Shown here piece by piece: positions 1-6,385 of a stretch of 6,385 nt of DNA. Under the pieces are notes generated by a model. It searched no databases, was not told the DNA's origin, and worked only from the letters and a program-made list of their open reading frames with translations. Where the stretch lies: NCBI GenBank assembly GCA_017475845.1, contig JAFVEU010000144.1, positions 1-6,385 on the forward strand. The letters run 5' to 3'. A program made the position numbers and the translations under genes. The DNA comes from Lachnospiraceae bacterium. GTDB taxonomy: Bacteria > Bacillota > Clostridia > Lachnospirales > Lachnospiraceae. The stretch's first letter is position 1; each line of letters begins with the position of its first letter.

Positions 1-1
1 A

Positions 2-226
2 CTGAAAAAAGATGAAGTTCTCCACTCTGCGGGAGAAAGGGTACAGAAGCTGGATATAGTCCTGAAGGGCACCATCCGTGTTTCCAATTCCGATGGAGGA
101 ATGGTGCTTAAGACCGGTGCCATCATCGGTGCTGCGGAAAAGCCGGATGAAGGCTATACCTTTGATTACCGGGCTGAATCCGATGCTTCCGTATATACCT
201 ATGATTATGCCAATCTCGCGGATGTG
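2..226 (+). other. Cyclic-nucleotide-binding-like beta-roll (domain within the first gene)
   Basis: This is a sub-feature of the first gene. The order of elements fits the Crp/CNB jelly roll: D-E-V-L-H-S-A-G-E (compare CAP's T-L-I-H-Q-G-E), a hydrophobic strand ending in L-K-G, a short S-D-G-G hairpin, V-L-K-T-G-A-I-I-G-A, a charged loop, then Y-R-A-E-S-D-A-S-V-Y-T-Y-D. A helix follows (A-N-L-A-D-V-V-R-V-I-K-L-N), like the CAP C-helix that ends the domain. The phosphate-binding cassette is the divergent part, lacking the expected Glu and Arg. The alignment was made by eye to the remembered CAP sequence. The domain's first strands lie outside the window. Confidence 0.7.
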
Positions 227-2086
227 GTAAGAGTCATAAAGCTGAATCAGAAGATAGCTCCTGTGCTGGCATCTTCCAGTGCAAGGGCTGCCGTGGACTG
301 CCATTCCTGGTATGAGAAGCTCCGTATGGAGAGTGAAGACCTCTATACCGGGGTCAAGAGGGATCTGGAAGACTACAAGAGCCTGATGATGGAGCAGGGT
401 AAGACGCCTGAGGAATATCCGGAGGTTGAGAACCTGATGGAACCCAGGGAAGCCGAAGGCCTTGAGGAGTGGAGGCTTGAGTACCTGAACTCCCTTATCG
501 AAAATGATGCTTCCATCAGGAAGGATTTCTATTCCCTGAATGTGGGCATATGTACCGGAATGATATTGAGCAATACCGACTTTATGAAGATAGTCTATTC
601 CGAGCTCACAAGGATAAGCAGATACAAGGAATATCTGAACGAAGTCACCGCGTCCTTCAAAATGGACTATAAATATGCCAGGGCCCAGATGCAGAGTGAT
701 GATGAGGGTGAGGACGGCGTACATGAGATAAAGGACGCTCTTCATATCATTCTGGGTTATTCCGGAGTTTCCACCTCCACCACCCAGATCTTTGAAAAGC
801 TGGTAAACGAGTATTCGGCTGTTCCGGATAAATCCGATACCTCGGATGAACTGAGGAAGCTCAGGAAAGAGATCGCAAGGATCTTCTACGATATCTATAC
901 CGCCGTGTTCCTGAAGACCCTGGAGGAGGTAAACCCTCCTCTGGAAGTAAAGATGTTCCTTCTTTTCGGCTTCATGGACGAGAATTTGGCGGGAGCAGAG
1001 AATACGGCCATTCTCGCGAACTTCGCAAAGAACTGGAGAAGCGATCCCGAGGGCCGTGTGGTCACCATAAGGGAGTGGCTGAAGCTGGTCTATGAGCAGA
1101 AGGTCAACCCGTCAAAGAACGAATTCGACAGTGATTATATGGAATATTTAAGGGAGCAGGTCACCGGAGGATATATCACCAGGGAAGACGAGGCTGCCTT
1201 TAAGAACGACAGGATGAAGAGGCTCCGCTTTGAGATAGAGAACTTCTTTACCATGGGGAACCGTCTGACCTTCGGACGTGTCACCACCTTTATCCCCGTA
1301 TTTACCGATGATGCGGTAGTGCGGCCCTTAAAGACCTCTCTCATCACTCCTGAAAGGGTGAAGAATTCCCTTGATACCATAAGGGATATCGACTTCTCCC
1401 TGTTCTACAGGGATTCAATGATATCCTTTGAGGAGCTGGAGATCAACCAGTTCATGGAGTCAAAGGAAGTACTGCCCTATGTGATCCTTATGCCAAACAT
1501 GGGTTCCAGAACCTCAATGTGGCAGGAGATCGATGGCAAGAAGAGGGATACTCCCGCCAGGATGATGATGTCCATACTGTTTACGGAGGATCTGGATGAT
1601 GCCATGACGAAGCTCTGCGGAGAATTCCGGTGGGAGATGTGCAGAAGGATACAGGGTGTCCACTGGAATGATGTGACGGATCCCAGTCTCACCAGCGAGT
1701 ACTGTGATTATCTGCAGTTCTACAGAAAGAATCACGACATTTCTCCCGAGAGCAAGGAAAAGATCAAGCTTGCCCTGCAGAAATCCAGGAATAATTACCG
1801 GACGGTGTTTGTTTCCGACTATATGGCTTATATCAGAAACGAAGCCACCGGATCTGCAAGACTCAATAAGGTGGCCCGTGGGATCGTTTTCAGATACTGC
1901 CCCTTCAGGAAGGAAAAGAGGGAGGCGATGAAGGTGAACCCTCTGTACGGCGATCTTATCGAAAAGTACGGCATCAAGCAGTCCGGAAAGGTACGTCTCA
2001 TCCAGGTGATGATCCAGAAGATAAACAAGATGGAAGAGGATGTGCCGGACAAGATCAAGAGACAGCTTGATTATTTAAGGACATAA
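2..2086 (+). CDS. Partial protein with degenerate cyclic-nucleotide-binding-like domain and large helical C-terminal region of unknown function
   Basis: The frame is open from the first full codon at base 2, so the gene is cut at its 5' end; 694 residues are visible. The ATG at 101 is not the start: it falls inside a beta-strand, and the GGAGGA before it abuts the ATG with no spacing. Visible residues 1-75 read as the beta-roll of a Crp/CNB fold: a K-G-T-I-R-V strand matching K-G-S-V-A-V of E. coli CAP, a G-A-I-I-G turn matching G-D-F-I-G, then Y-R-A matching V-R-A. The ligand residues look lost: CAP's Glu72 position is Ala44, and the Arg82/Ser83 positions are about Tyr52/Thr53, so canonical cAMP binding is doubtful. 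The rest is charged and mostly helical, with an acidic stretch near 233-238 and a dense aromatic/basic block at about 491-640 (L-P-Y-V-I-L-M-P-N, F-R-W-E-M-C-R-R, R-Y-C-P-F). There is no membrane segment and no Crp-type helix-turn-helix was recognised. Function unknown; it is not an ordinary Crp/Fnr regulator. Confidence 0.9.
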   Translation: MKKDEVLHSAGERVQKLDIVLKGTIRVSNSDGGMVLKTGAIIGAAEKPDEGYTFDYRAESDASVYTYDYANLADVVRVIKLNQKIAPVLASSSARAAVDCHSWYEKLRMESEDLYTGVKRDLEDYKSLMMEQGKTPEEYPEVENLMEPREAEGLEEWRLEYLNSLIENDASIRKDFYSLNVGICTGMILSNTDFMKIVYSELTRISRYKEYLNEVTASFKMDYKYARAQMQSDDEGEDGVHEIKDALHIILGYSGVSTSTTQIFEKLVNEYSAVPDKSDTSDELRKLRKEIARIFYDIYTAVFLKTLEEVNPPLEVKMFLLFGFMDENLAGAENTAILANFAKNWRSDPEGRVVTIREWLKLVYEQKVNPSKNEFDSDYMEYLREQVTGGYITREDEAAFKNDRMKRLRFEIENFFTMGNRLTFGRVTTFIPVFTDDAVVRPLKTSLITPERVKNSLDTIRDIDFSLFYRDSMISFEELEINQFMESKEVLPYVILMPNMGSRTSMWQEIDGKKRDTPARMMMSILFTEDLDDAMTKLCGEFRWEMCRRIQGVHWNDVTDPSLTSEYCDYLQFYRKNHDISPESKEKIKLALQKSRNNYRTVFVSDYMAYIRNEATGSARLNKVARGIVFRYCPFRKEKREAMKVNPLYGDLIEKYGIKQSGKVRLIQVMIQKINKMEEDVPDKIKRQLDYLRT

Positions 2087-2091
2087 GGAGG
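2085..2091 (+). promoter_or_regulatory. Ribosome binding site of the small hypothetical gene, overlapping the preceding stop codon
   Basis: AAGGAGG is a near-perfect anti-16S match, seven bases before the ATG at 2099. Its first two bases are the last two of the TAA stop (2084-2086) of the upstream gene. This fixes the start of the small gene and suggests translation coupled to its neighbour. Confidence 0.9.
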
Positions 2092-2098
2092 ACCGCTC

Positions 2099-2551
2099 AT
2101 GGAATCTGAAAATATTCTTGCGGACAAACTTATAAGCGAGTACGGGAGAGAGCTGGAGATGTTGTTCTCCTATATCCCCTATTTTTCCGACGGCAATAAC
2201 AGCTTTGCAAAAAAGTACGACGGTGCCCAGGGCTCGTCAAATCTGGATTTTCCCGTGTTTGATTCCGTGCTCTTGGACTTTGTGAAAAAGGCTTCGAAGA
2301 CAAAGCTCATGTACAGGAATTATCCTTACGTCTATTCAAGGAACAGGATAAGGACCCATGAGGATGAGAGAAACTTTATCAAAAAGTGCACCATCAGGGA
2401 CGTGGATGATCTTAGGGGATTTCTCTCCAAATATGTGCTGGAGGGGCTGCACAGAGGCCCTGCCTGGGCTGAGGGTGCCAGAGAGGGGATCTACCTTGCG
2501 GTTCTTGTGAAGTTTAAGGAACTGATAGATTTTTACAGAAAACCTAAATAA
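2099..2551 (+). CDS. Small conserved-looking hypothetical protein (150 aa), possibly DUF6508-like
   Basis: This is a complete soluble protein of 150 residues with no signal peptide, membrane segment or recognised catalytic motif. The start is secured by an AAGGAGG seven bases upstream. The N-terminal half has an acidic helix (about 1-24), then Y-I-P-Y-F and a glycine/serine-rich loop, then F-P-V-F-D-S followed by a helix to about residue 70. The middle is aromatic and basic (Y-R-N-Y-P-Y-V-Y-S-R-N-R-I). The C-terminal half runs I-R-D-V-D-D-L-R-G-F-L-S-K-Y-V, then R-G-P-A-W-A-E-G, then G-I-Y-L-A-V-L-V-K-F-K-E-L. That layout resembles the pattern I remember for DUF6508, a family of unknown function; this is a weak recollection, not a search result. 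It sits 12 bases after the CNB-like gene and 19 before purL, so it is probably co-transcribed with both. I infer a possible partner of the upstream protein; nothing in the sequence proves it. Confidence 0.88.
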   Translation: MESENILADKLISEYGRELEMLFSYIPYFSDGNNSFAKKYDGAQGSSNLDFPVFDSVLLDFVKKASKTKLMYRNYPYVYSRNRIRTHEDERNFIKKCTIRDVDDLRGFLSKYVLEGLHRGPAWAEGAREGIYLAVLVKFKELIDFYRKPK

Positions 2552-2558
2552 ATAAAGT

Positions 2559-2564
2559 AAGGAG
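2559..2564 (+). promoter_or_regulatory. Ribosome binding site of purL
   Basis: AAGGAG lies six bases before the ATG at 2571, a standard strong Firmicute site. It supports this ATG as the purL start, which also gives a natural PurS-like N-terminus. The whole gap from the preceding stop is 19 bases, too short for a separate riboswitch or attenuator. Confidence 0.9.
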
Positions 2565-2570
2565 CCTGAA

Positions 2571-5500
2571 ATGGTCAGACGTATTTATGTGGAAAAGAAG
2601 AAGGCCTACGCAGTCCATGCATCGGAGCTCATGCATGAGATACATGAGTTTCTCGGACTTAAGAAGGTGGGGCTTCGCTATCTGATAAGATATGATGTTG
2701 AGAATATAAGCGATCCGGTATTCAAAGCTGCATGCCGGAGTGTTTTTTCTGAGCCCCCGGTGGATATCATATATGAGGAGACCCCCGGGATCTCAAAGGA
2801 TGAGAGGATGTTCGCGGTGGAAGCCCTTCCCGGACAGTTTGACCAGAGGGCCGATTCCGCTGAGCAGTGCATACGGTTTCTGAAGGGCAGCGAAGAACCC
2901 ATAGTACGTACAGCCGAAGTATATGTGCTTTCAGGGATAAAGAGCGATACAGAATTAAAGAAGATACAGGATTATGTCATGAATCCCGTGGATTCCAGGG
3001 TCGCAAAGGACGAAAAGCCCTCAACCCTTAAGCAGGATTATCCGGAGCCCGGGGACATAAAGATTTTTGACGGCTTCAGGAAAATGGATGAGGCCTCTTT
3101 TAAGAAGCTTTACGATTCCCTGAATCTGGCCATGACCTATAATGACCTTAAATTCATAAGGGATTACTTTAAGAATGAGGAAAAGAGGGACCCTACCGTA
3201 ACGGAGATCAGGGTGCTTGATACCTACTGGTCCGATCATTGCCGCCACACCACCTTCTTAACGGAATTAAAGGAGGTGGAGATCGAGGACGGCTATTACA
3301 CCGCCCCCATAAAGAAGGCCTGGGACAGGTACCTTAAGACCGCAGATGAAGTGGGACGGAAGGGTTTTATCTGCCTTATGGACATTGCCACCATGGGAGC
3401 CAGGGCCTTAAAGAAGCAGGGAAAGCTAAGTGACGAGGAAAAGTCCAATGAGATAAACGCCTGCTCCATAGTGGTTCCTGTGGAATTAAAGAACGAAAAA
3501 GGGAAGGTGGTCAAGGAGAACTGGCTCGTGATGTTTAAGAACGAGACCCATAACCATCCCACGGAGATAGAACCCTTCGGCGGAGCTGCCACCTGTCTTG
3601 GAGGAGCCATAAGGGATCCCCTTTCCGGGCGCGCCTATGTTTATCAGGCAATGAGAGTCACGGGTGCTGCGGATCCGAATGTTCCGGTGTCCGAGACCTT
3701 AAAGGGAAAGCTGCCCCAGAAGAAGCTCACAAGGGAAGCTGCGGCAGGCTATTCCTCATACGGAAACCAGATAGGCCTTGCCACCGGCCTTGTGGATGAG
3801 ATCTACCACCCGGGTTATGTGGCAAAGCGCATGGAGATCGGTGCCGTAATGGCTGCGGTTCCGGAAAAGGATGTTTTAAGGGCTGACGCTGAAAGCGGTG
3901 ATGTGGTGATCCTTCTCGGAGGAAGGACCGGCCGCGACGGTATAGGCGGTGCCACAGGCTCTTCCAAGGTACATACGGAGAAATCCATTGATACCTGCGG
4001 GGCCGAAGTGCAGAAGGGAAATGCTCCCACCGAAAGGAAGCTCCAGAGGCTCTTCCGCCGTCCCGAGGTGTCAAAGCTCATAAAGGTCTGCAATGATTTC
4101 GGTGCGGGAGGAGTTTCCGTCGCTATAGGAGAGCTGGCACCGGGACTTGATATAGATCTGGATAAGGTCCCTAAAAAATATGCGGGACTGGACGGCACGG
4201 AGCTTGCCATCTCCGAATCCCAGGAGAGAATGGCTGTGGTTGTTGATGAAAAGGATAAGGACAGATTTTTATCCTTTGCTTCCGAGGAGAACCTGGAAGC
4301 CACTCCCGTGGCTGTCGTGACAAAGGAGCCAAGACTCGTGCTCCGCTGGAGAGGAAAGAAGATCGTAAACATCTCCAGGGAATTCTTAAATACCAACGGT
4401 GCCCATCAGGAGGCTTCCGCAGAGATAAAGGCTCCCTCTTATGAAAAGAGCTATATGAGGGAGAACGTGGATATAAAGAACGAGAAGAAGGCATGGCTTG
4501 ACTGCCTGTCTTCCTTAAAGGAGTGTTCAAGACAGGGACTTTCCGAGCGGTTTGACGCTTCCATCGGGGCCGCCACCGTTACCATGCCCTTCGGAGGAAA
4601 GTACCAGAAGACACCTGTCCAGACAATGACGGCACTGCTGCCCGTTCTCAAGGGTTCCACAGAGACCGTCACCCTGATGAGCTACGGCTTTGACCCCTAT
4701 CTTTCATCCTGGAGCCCCTTCCACGGTGCGGTCTACGCCGTTACCTCCTCTGTGGCAAAGATAGTGGCTGCCGGCGGAGATATGCGTAAGATAAGGTTTA
4801 CCTTCCAGGAATATTTTCAGAGGATGACCGGTGAAAGCCGCCGTTACAGCGAGCCCCTTTCAGCTCTTCTGGGTGCTTTTGATGCGCAGATGGGATTCTC
4901 CCTTCCCAGTATCGGAGGAAAGGATTCCATGTCGGGAACCTTTGAGAACATCGATGTGCCTCCCACACTGGTGTCCTTTGCCGTGGATACGGGAAATGTA
5001 CATGATGTAATAACTCCGGAACTGAAGAAAGCGGGAGATCATATAGTTAAATTCCAGATCCCCGTTGATGAATATGAGCTTCCGCTTTATGAGGAAGTCA
5101 TAAAGCTCTATGAAGGCATAGGAATGGCGGAAAAAGCCGGCATAGTAAAGGCTGCCTATGCCCTCAGTGAAAACGGCATTGCCCCGGCCCTTTCAAAGAT
5201 GGCCTTCGGAAACAGGCTGGGAGTAAGGATAGAGGACGCCGTTTCTAAGGAAGAGCTTTTCCTTGCGGAAAGCGGAAATATCATCGCTGAGATAAGCGAT
5301 ATGAGAAAGCTTGATTCCCTTAAGGTGCCCTATACCCTTATAGGACAGGTCACTGAAGATGAGAACATAGTCCATGACAAGACTGTGATCAGTCTTTCGG
5401 AGGCGCTTGAAGCCTATGAGAGCACCCTTAAGGAAGTGTTCCCCTTAAAGAGCAGTACGGAAAAGGAAGAGGTTCCGTCTCCGGTATTTAAGACAAAGAA

Positions 5501-6326
5501 TGTTTACATCCCCAGGTACAGAAACGCGAGACCTAAGGTATTTATCCCCGTATTCCCCGGAACCAACTGCGAATATGACAGTGCCAGGGCCTTTGAACGA
5601 GCCGGGGCTGAAACGGAGATAAGGATATTTAAGAACCTGTCGGAGTCCGATATCCTGGAATCCGTGGCTGTTTTTGAAAAAGCCATCGGGGATTCACAGA
5701 TAATCATGTTCCCGGGAGGCTTCTCCGCCGGTGACGAGCCTGACGGTTCCGCGAAATTCTTTGCCACGGCTTTCAGAAACGAGAGGATAAGAAAGGCTGT
5801 TGACTCTCTCTTAAAGAGAGACGGTCTGGTCCTCGGTATCTGTAACGGTTTCCAGGCCCTTATTAAGCTTGGGCTGGTGCCTTACGGAAGGATAACCGAC
5901 GCCCAGGAGGATGATTCGCCGACCCTTACCTTCAATACCATAAACCGGCATATAAGCAAGATGGCCTATACAAAGGTGGTATCGAACAAATCACCCTGGC
6001 TGGCACTTACGAAGCCCGGAAACACCTATGTGAGCCCCGCTTCCCACGGAGAGGGCAGGTTTGTGGCGGATGAGAAATGGCTGGAAAGACTCTTTAAGGA
6101 AGGCCAGGTTGCAACCCAGTACTCGGATCCCGAGGGCAATGTGTCAATGGATGAGACCTGGAATATAAACGGTTCCTTCAGGGCCATTGAGGGTATCACC
6201 GATCCCACCGGCAGGGTCTTAGGCAAGATGTGTCATGTGGAGAGAAGAGGAGATGGCGTAAATATCAATATCTACGGTGAGCAGGACATGAAGATCTTTG
6301 AAGCCGGGGTAAGATATTTCAAGTGA
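2571..6326 (+). CDS. purL: Phosphoribosylformylglycinamidine synthase, single-chain form (FGAM synthase / FGAR amidotransferase)
   Basis: This cytosolic enzyme makes FGAM from FGAR, ATP and glutamine, the fourth step of de novo purine synthesis. It has 1251 residues, near the 1295 of E. coli PurL. Domains in order: PurS-like N-terminus (about 1-145) with L-P-G-Q-F-D-Q-R-A at 86-94; helical linker ending in Y-W-S-D-H-C-R-H at 219-226; first AIRS-like half with E-T-H-N-H-P-T at 325-331, the glycine-rich G-G-R-T-G-R-D-G-I-G-G at 450-460, F-G-A-G-G at 510-514 and S-E-S-Q-E-R-M at 548-554; second AIRS-like half with M-P-F-G-G-K at 672-677 and I-G-G-K-D-S-M at 781-787; class I glutaminase from about 988 with P-G-T-N-C-E at 996-1001 and P-G-G-F-S-A-G-D at 1048-1055. 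The glutaminase triad, by analogy with enterobacterial PurL, is Cys1091 (G-I-C-N-G), His1222 and Glu1224 (C-H-V-E-R); the conserved S-H-G-E-G is at 1158-1162. The gene is intact, with no frameshift or missing domain. It lies in a probable operon with two unknown genes rather than beside other pur genes visible here. Confidence 0.98.
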   Translation: MVRRIYVEKKKAYAVHASELMHEIHEFLGLKKVGLRYLIRYDVENISDPVFKAACRSVFSEPPVDIIYEETPGISKDERMFAVEALPGQFDQRADSAEQCIRFLKGSEEPIVRTAEVYVLSGIKSDTELKKIQDYVMNPVDSRVAKDEKPSTLKQDYPEPGDIKIFDGFRKMDEASFKKLYDSLNLAMTYNDLKFIRDYFKNEEKRDPTVTEIRVLDTYWSDHCRHTTFLTELKEVEIEDGYYTAPIKKAWDRYLKTADEVGRKGFICLMDIATMGARALKKQGKLSDEEKSNEINACSIVVPVELKNEKGKVVKENWLVMFKNETHNHPTEIEPFGGAATCLGGAIRDPLSGRAYVYQAMRVTGAADPNVPVSETLKGKLPQKKLTREAAAGYSSYGNQIGLATGLVDEIYHPGYVAKRMEIGAVMAAVPEKDVLRADAESGDVVILLGGRTGRDGIGGATGSSKVHTEKSIDTCGAEVQKGNAPTERKLQRLFRRPEVSKLIKVCNDFGAGGVSVAIGELAPGLDIDLDKVPKKYAGLDGTELAISESQERMAVVVDEKDKDRFLSFASEENLEATPVAVVTKEPRLVLRWRGKKIVNISREFLNTNGAHQEASAEIKAPSYEKSYMRENVDIKNEKKAWLDCLSSLKECSRQGLSERFDASIGAATVTMPFGGKYQKTPVQTMTALLPVLKGSTETVTLMSYGFDPYLSSWSPFHGAVYAVTSSVAKIVAAGGDMRKIRFTFQEYFQRMTGESRRYSEPLSALLGAFDAQMGFSLPSIGGKDSMSGTFENIDVPPTLVSFAVDTGNVHDVITPELKKAGDHIVKFQIPVDEYELPLYEEVIKLYEGIGMAEKAGIVKAAYALSENGIAPALSKMAFGNRLGVRIEDAVSKEELFLAESGNIIAEISDMRKLDSLKVPYTLIGQVTEDENIVHDKTVISLSEALEAYESTLKEVFPLKSSTEKEEVPSPVFKTKNVYIPRYRNARPKVFIPVFPGTNCEYDSARAFERAGAETEIRIFKNLSESDILESVAVFEKAIGDSQIIMFPGGFSAGDEPDGSAKFFATAFRNERIRKAVDSLLKRDGLVLGICNGFQALIKLGLVPYGRITDAQEDDSPTLTFNTINRHISKMAYTKVVSNKSPWLALTKPGNTYVSPASHGEGRFVADEKWLERLFKEGQVATQYSDPEGNVSMDETWNINGSFRAIEGITDPTGRVLGKMCHVERRGDGVNINIYGEQDMKIFEAGVRYFK
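5532..6323 (+). other. Glutamine amidotransferase (class I) domain at the C-terminus of PurL
   Basis: This is a sub-feature of purL, residues 988-1251. It releases ammonia from glutamine and passes it to the synthetase part. In Bacillus the same activity is a separate protein, PurQ. The nucleophile Cys1091 is at 5841-5843, and the oxyanion-region motif P-G-G-F-S-A-G-D starts at 5712. His1222 (6234-6236) and Glu1224 complete the triad. The residues around the histidine are C-H-V-E-R, where E. coli has H-P-E-R after a small residue; both catalytic positions are retained. Confidence 0.93.
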
Positions 6327-6385
6327 TTTCGGGAGAAAATCCTCCACCCGGGTCTTGTACCTGAAAAAATACAATCGTTATTTTG
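6327..6385 (+). other. 3' flank of purL, no gene or clear terminator seen
   Basis: These 59 bases follow the purL TGA. They contain a weak four-base stem (GGAG 6332-6335 with CTCC 6342-6345), a perfect eight-base palindrome ACCCGGGT at 6346-6353, and an A-rich run followed by a six-base AT-only inverted repeat (AAAATA 6366-6371 with TATTTT 6379-6384). None makes a GC-rich stem followed by a T-tract, so termination may lie past the window edge or the transcript may continue. Confidence 0.5.

Noticed and set aside
101..103. ATG as the start of the first gene
   Set aside because: The same frame is open back to base 2 and the upstream residues continue the CNB-like fold. The GGAGGA before the ATG leaves no spacing for initiation.
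2..2086. Crp/Fnr transcription factor
   Set aside because: After the CNB-like domain comes a region of about 600 residues with no recognised helix-turn-helix, far longer than the roughly 210-230 residues of Crp-family regulators.
2505..2533. Possible internal promoter before purL (TTGTGA with a TAGATT-like -10)
   Set aside because: The -10 match is poor and the spacing is about 15 bases; such matches are common in AT-rich coding sequence.
2552..2570. Purine riboswitch or leader controlling purL
   Set aside because: The gap is only 19 bases and is mostly the ribosome binding site, so no riboswitch can fit here.
3815..4396. Open frame of 193 codons on the minus strand
   Set aside because: It lies entirely antisense to the conserved AIRS-like region of purL, gives a serine/proline-rich composition with no recognisable motif, and is a shadow of the coding bias. 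Other minus-strand frames in purL and the first gene were rejected for the same reason.
6332..6384. Rho-independent terminator after purL
   Set aside because: The GGAG/CTCC stem has only four pairs with no T-tract, and the later inverted repeat is AT-only at the window edge.

Overview
The window holds three genes, all on the plus strand and packed tightly: the 3' part of a large gene with a degenerate cyclic-nucleotide-binding (CNB/Crp-type) fold at its visible N-terminus (2-2086), a small 150-residue hypothetical gene (2099-2551), and a complete purL encoding the single-chain form of phosphoribosylformylglycinamidine (FGAM) synthase (2571-6326). The gaps are 12 and 19 bases, each filled mostly by a strong Shine-Dalgarno sequence. 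The three genes are therefore probably co-transcribed, with any main promoter upstream of the window.

The organism is most likely a clostridial Firmicute, probably of the Lachnospiraceae type. The reasons are strong AAGGAG/AAGGAGG ribosome sites, heavy use of AGG/AGA arginine and ATA isoleucine codons at moderate GC, and a roughly 1250-residue one-piece PurL with a Firmicute-like C-terminus (an H-x-E-R motif and a G-x-x-D-x-x-x-F-E tail). Bacillus-type Firmicutes instead carry split PurS/PurQ/PurL. This placement is inference from style, not from a search.

Region by region: 2-226 is the CNB-like beta-roll, whose gene starts before the window. About 227-2086 is a long, mostly helical soluble region of unknown function with a dense aromatic/basic block near its end. 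2099-2551 is a small soluble protein whose C-terminal half resembles, from memory, the DUF6508 pattern. 2571-6326 is PurL with its PurS-like, linker, two AIRS-like and glutaminase domains, and all the signature motifs looked for are present. 6327-6385 is a short 3' flank without a convincing terminator.

Only PurL has an assignable function: step 4 of de novo purine synthesis, FGAR + ATP + glutamine to FGAM. The first two genes may form an undescribed pair, a possible sensor-like protein and a small partner, but the sequence shows only their adjacency. No RNA genes, mobile elements, CRISPR arrays or riboswitches were seen.
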